Shown here: positions 15,283 through 16,752 of the stretch, one piece after another
Numbering within the stretch: position 1 is the first letter of the stretch
Layout: the number at the start of each line of letters is the position of its first letter
NCBI GenBank assembly: GCA_035506295.1
Contig: DATJPR010000230.1
Location: 1-16,752 of the forward strand
DNA length: 16,752 bases
Reading direction: 5' to 3'
From: DATJPR01 sp035506295
Lineage (GTDB): Bacteria; Bacteroidota; Ignavibacteria; UBA10030; UBA6906
The notes under the pieces: model-generated
What the model saw: only the letters and a program-made list of their open reading frames with translations
Told to the model about the DNA's origin: nothing
The model's database searches: none
Position numbers and translations under genes: made by a program

Positions 15283-15298
15283 ACGACATTTTTGTCGT
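15283..15298. promoter_or_regulatory. Candidate operator O1 of the S24-type repressor
   Basis: ACGACA-TTTT-TGTCGT is a perfect 16-bp dyad, with the core GACA-N4-TGTC at 15285-15296. It lies just downstream of the predicted transcription start. The same core recurs 31 bp away at O2, about three helical turns, as expected for two dimers bound on one face of the DNA. Confidence 0.55.
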
Positions 15299-15314
15299 CT
15301 TGTCAAGTCCTCGT

Positions 15315-15328
15315 TGACAAATGTGTCA
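15315..15328. promoter_or_regulatory. Candidate operator O2 of the S24-type repressor
   Basis: TGACA-AATG-TGTCA is a perfect dyad with the core GACA-N4-TGTC at 15316-15327, directly before the Shine-Dalgarno AGGA (15328-15331). Its left arm also belongs to a second dyad, TTGTCAA-N7-TTGACAA (15300-15320). Binding here could block elongation, and the RNA form could affect ribosome access. Confidence 0.5.
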
Positions 15329-15339
15329 GGAACATCGAC

Positions 15340-15990
15340 ATGAAGACCTCCATAGGTGACAGGCTCAGGGAAGCGCGCGAAAACAAGGGGACGGATCAAA
15401 TTGCCCTGGCCGGCAAGGTGGGTGTCGCGACCCGGACGCTGCAGCGCTGGGAAAAGGGGGAACAAACCCCCGACGGCCTCGCCATTACGGCGCTGGCGAA
15501 AGCGACCGGCGTCCAGCCCAATTGGCTCCTTACCGGAGAAGGCGAGATGTATCCCGTACCTTCCCGACCGGACAACGTCTATCCACTCCCGGGCTCGGCC
15601 CGGCGGAGGACGAAACTGGTGGATCTTCCGTTGATCTCCGCAGTTCCCGCCGGGAAAGTGGCGACGATCTTCCATCCCGACTATGCCGACGATTATGTGA
15701 CTGTCGACGATATCCGGGACCCAAGCGCCTTCGCACTCAAGGTGAAGGGGCAGTCCATGTCTCCGCGCATCGAGGACGGTGATGTCGTGATCGTCAGCCC
15801 CCAGCAAGAGGCCCGCTCAGGCGATATCTGTGTCGTCCGGGTGAACGGCGAAGACACCCTGAAGAAGGTGAAATTCGAAGGGATCTATATCCATTTGATT
15901 CCCCTTAACCCGGACTTCGAACCAGTCACGGTCAAGAGGAAGGACGTGAATTTCGTCTGGAAGGTAGTGAAGCTCATCAAACAACTGTGA
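15340..15990 (+). CDS. cI/LexA-like repressor: XRE helix-turn-helix plus S24 self-cleaving peptidase
   Basis: A 216-residue regulator. ATG 15340 is chosen because AGGA (15328-15331) lies 8 nt upstream and the residues start the DNA-binding domain; the frame is open back to 15118 but would read through the promoter. Residues about 4-65 are a lambda-repressor-type helix-turn-helix (IGDRLREARE, QIALAGKVGVATRTLQRWEKG). The C-terminal part is an S24 peptidase fold: likely cleavage at Ala104-Gly105 (ISAVPAGK), nucleophile Ser139 (KGQSMSP), and general base Lys175 (EDTLKKV). As in LexA and phage cI, RecA-stimulated self-cleavage would remove repression after DNA damage. It is not a typical LexA, which has a winged helix. 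No phage genes are nearby. Autoregulation through the dyads in its leader is likely. Confidence 0.92.
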   Translation: MKTSIGDRLREARENKGTDQIALAGKVGVATRTLQRWEKGEQTPDGLAITALAKATGVQPNWLLTGEGEMYPVPSRPDNVYPLPGSARRRTKLVDLPLISAVPAGKVATIFHPDYADDYVTVDDIRDPSAFALKVKGQSMSPRIEDGDVVIVSPQQEARSGDICVVRVNGEDTLKKVKFEGIYIHLIPLNPDFEPVTVKRKDVNFVWKVVKLIKQL

Positions 15991-15993
15991 TGG

Positions 15994-16006
15994 TTTGCAG
16001 TGCAAA
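15994..16006. repeat. Perfect 13-bp palindrome downstream of the repressor gene
   Basis: TTTGCA-G-TGCAAA begins 3 nt after the repressor stop codon. It could be a protein-binding site for control of the tonB-like gene or a short hairpin at the mRNA end. It starts the 209-nt non-coding stretch 15991-16199, which also holds a hairpin and a sigma-54-like promoter but no convincing ORF. Confidence 0.45.
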
Positions 16007-16049
16007 ATGCAATTTCGCGGAAATCGTTTGATGACAGGAAGTACGAAGG

Positions 16050-16079
16050 AACGGCACGGTGCCTCACCGGGGTGCCGTT
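16050..16079. terminator. Inverted repeat in the repressor-tonB gap
   Basis: AACGGCAC (16050-16057) and GTGCCGTT (16072-16079) are exact reverse complements around a 14-nt loop, inside which GGTG (16058-16061) can pair with CACC (16065-16068). No T-run follows. It may end the repressor transcript, or be a binding site about 90-115 bp upstream of the predicted sigma-54 start. Confidence 0.35.
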
Positions 16080-16140
16080 GCAATCCGCAAGCCCGTCGCA
16101 ACCCGCTCATCGATTTCCGCCTGATTCCTGCATCAAAGCC

Positions 16141-16156
16141 TGGCACAGCGCTTGTA
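16141..16156 (+). promoter_or_regulatory. Sigma-54-like promoter upstream of the tonB-like gene
   Basis: TGGCAC-AGCGC-TTGTA matches the -24/-12 consensus TGGCAC-N5-TTGCW except for one base (T in place of C at the -12 GC), with the correct spacing. Transcription would start near 16166, leaving a leader of about 34 nt before ATG 16200. No convincing sigma-70 elements were seen in this gap. The match may be chance; the presence of RpoN in this organism is not known. Confidence 0.4.
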
Positions 16157-16199
16157 CGCTCCGCGATAGCATCAGTTCCACATCATCACGGAGGCAGCC

Positions 16200-16752
16200 A
16201 TGTCAAGCGCAGCGATCCCGTACGGTGCAGATGAACTGAAGCGCGTAGCGCAACGCTACTGGTCCCTGGGTTTCCTCATCTCCGTATCCCTCCATGTCAG
16301 CCTGGTCGGCGCCCTTCAACTCCGCTTGCTGAGCACCGACAGCTTTCGAATCCCCACCGACGTTCCTCATAATTCCATTGTGCTGGATGGGCCGACGCAC
16401 CAGATGATCAGCGGCGTCGTCGAGCCGCTGATCGCGCCGAAAGAAACCAGCCTCCCCCGACACAAAGACGGCAATCCTGTGCCTGTAAAGGAAGAGCTTG
16501 TCCCGAAAGATCAGACTATCTCCTCGCAAGCGGAACGGGTGCGTGACGTGTCACCGGGGACATCTGAAGGGACGGAAGGGACTGCGGTACAACGGCCGGT
16601 GCTTATTGATGAAGACAACCCACCGCCATTCAGATTTGTCGAGCATCTTCCCGAGCCCGTCTCCTCGGTGCCGCCGGTCTATCCCGAGGCTGCGCGTCGT
16701 GCCAACCTCGAAGGGAAAGTGCTGGTCAGGATGCTGGTCGGAAAAGATGGGA
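16200..16752 (+). CDS. tonB: TonB-like energy transducer, 3'-partial
   Basis: The frame runs from ATG 16200 to the window edge with no stop, giving 184 residues; GGAGG (16190-16194) lies 5 nt before the start. A short cytosolic N-terminus is followed by one hydrophobic segment at about 21-44 (YWSLGFLISVSLHVSLVGAL), then a Pro/Glu/Lys-rich periplasmic linker (about 75-160) and the start of a TonB C-terminal domain: VPPVYPEAARRANLEGKV (157-174). TonB couples the proton motive force, through ExbB/ExbD, to outer-membrane receptors such as the one at 3928-6786. FCB genomes usually have several TonB paralogs, so a link to that receptor is possible but unproven. ExbB/D are not in the window. The C-terminal end and any receptor-contact residues are beyond the edge. 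Confidence 0.85.
   Translation, partial: MSSAAIPYGADELKRVAQRYWSLGFLISVSLHVSLVGALQLRLLSTDSFRIPTDVPHNSIVLDGPTHQMISGVVEPLIAPKETSLPRHKDGNPVPVKEELVPKDQTISSQAERVRDVSPGTSEGTEGTAVQRPVLIDEDNPPPFRFVEHLPEPVSSVPPVYPEAARRANLEGKVLVRMLVGKDG

Noticed and set aside
15118..15339. Upstream extension of the repressor gene
   Set aside because: It would translate through the promoter and both operators and overlap the divergent DUF72 start. The ribosome site and the domain start fit 15340.
15340..15990. Repressor as evidence of a prophage
   Set aside because: No integrase, structural, lysis or replication genes of phage type lie in the window. Host-encoded XRE-S24 regulators are common.

Overview
The window reads as a GC-rich member of the Bacteroidota/Ignavibacteriota (FCB) group. 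The first protein ends in a type IX secretion (T9SS) C-terminal sorting domain with the phrase QNFPNPFNPST. There is also a PorV/PorQ-family barrel, a TonB-dependent receptor with an N-terminal carboxypeptidase-regulatory-like domain, and several lipobox lipoproteins. The assignment rests on protein signatures only; no rRNA is present. All genes but one lie on the + strand. I saw no tRNA, rRNA, CRISPR array or complete insertion sequence.

Region 1 (1-11799) is an envelope/secretion block: a 5'-truncated T9SS cargo protein with duplicated OB-like modules, a lipoprotein, a TonB-dependent receptor, a PorV/PorQ-like barrel, an NHL/beta-propeller lipoprotein, and a patatin-POTRA-Omp85 fusion. Gaps between genes are short (15-81 nt), so much of it may be co-transcribed. 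A strong hairpin (2016-2058) separates the cargo gene from the rest. Two of the genes are preceded by tiny ORFs whose stop codon overlaps the downstream start. A working model is a dedicated outer-membrane export or surface-display module, but this is inference from context.

Region 2 (11800-14221) holds a short heptamer repeat, a small unknown protein, a MarC-family membrane protein, an atypical short-chain dehydrogenase lacking the YxxxK catalytic pair, and a RAYT-like (Y1 transposase-related) protein whose HUH motif and probable catalytic tyrosine are both replaced. The tight spacing suggests one transcription unit.

Region 3 (14256-16752) holds a DUF72/YecE-like gene on the minus strand. 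Divergent from it is a cI/LexA-like self-cleaving repressor (XRE helix-turn-helix plus S24 peptidase). Its leader carries a good sigma-70 promoter and two matching GACA-N4-TGTC dyads spaced 31 bp apart, a likely autoregulatory operator. A 209-nt non-coding stretch with a palindrome, a hairpin and a sigma-54-like promoter precedes a tonB-like energy transducer gene that runs off the window end.
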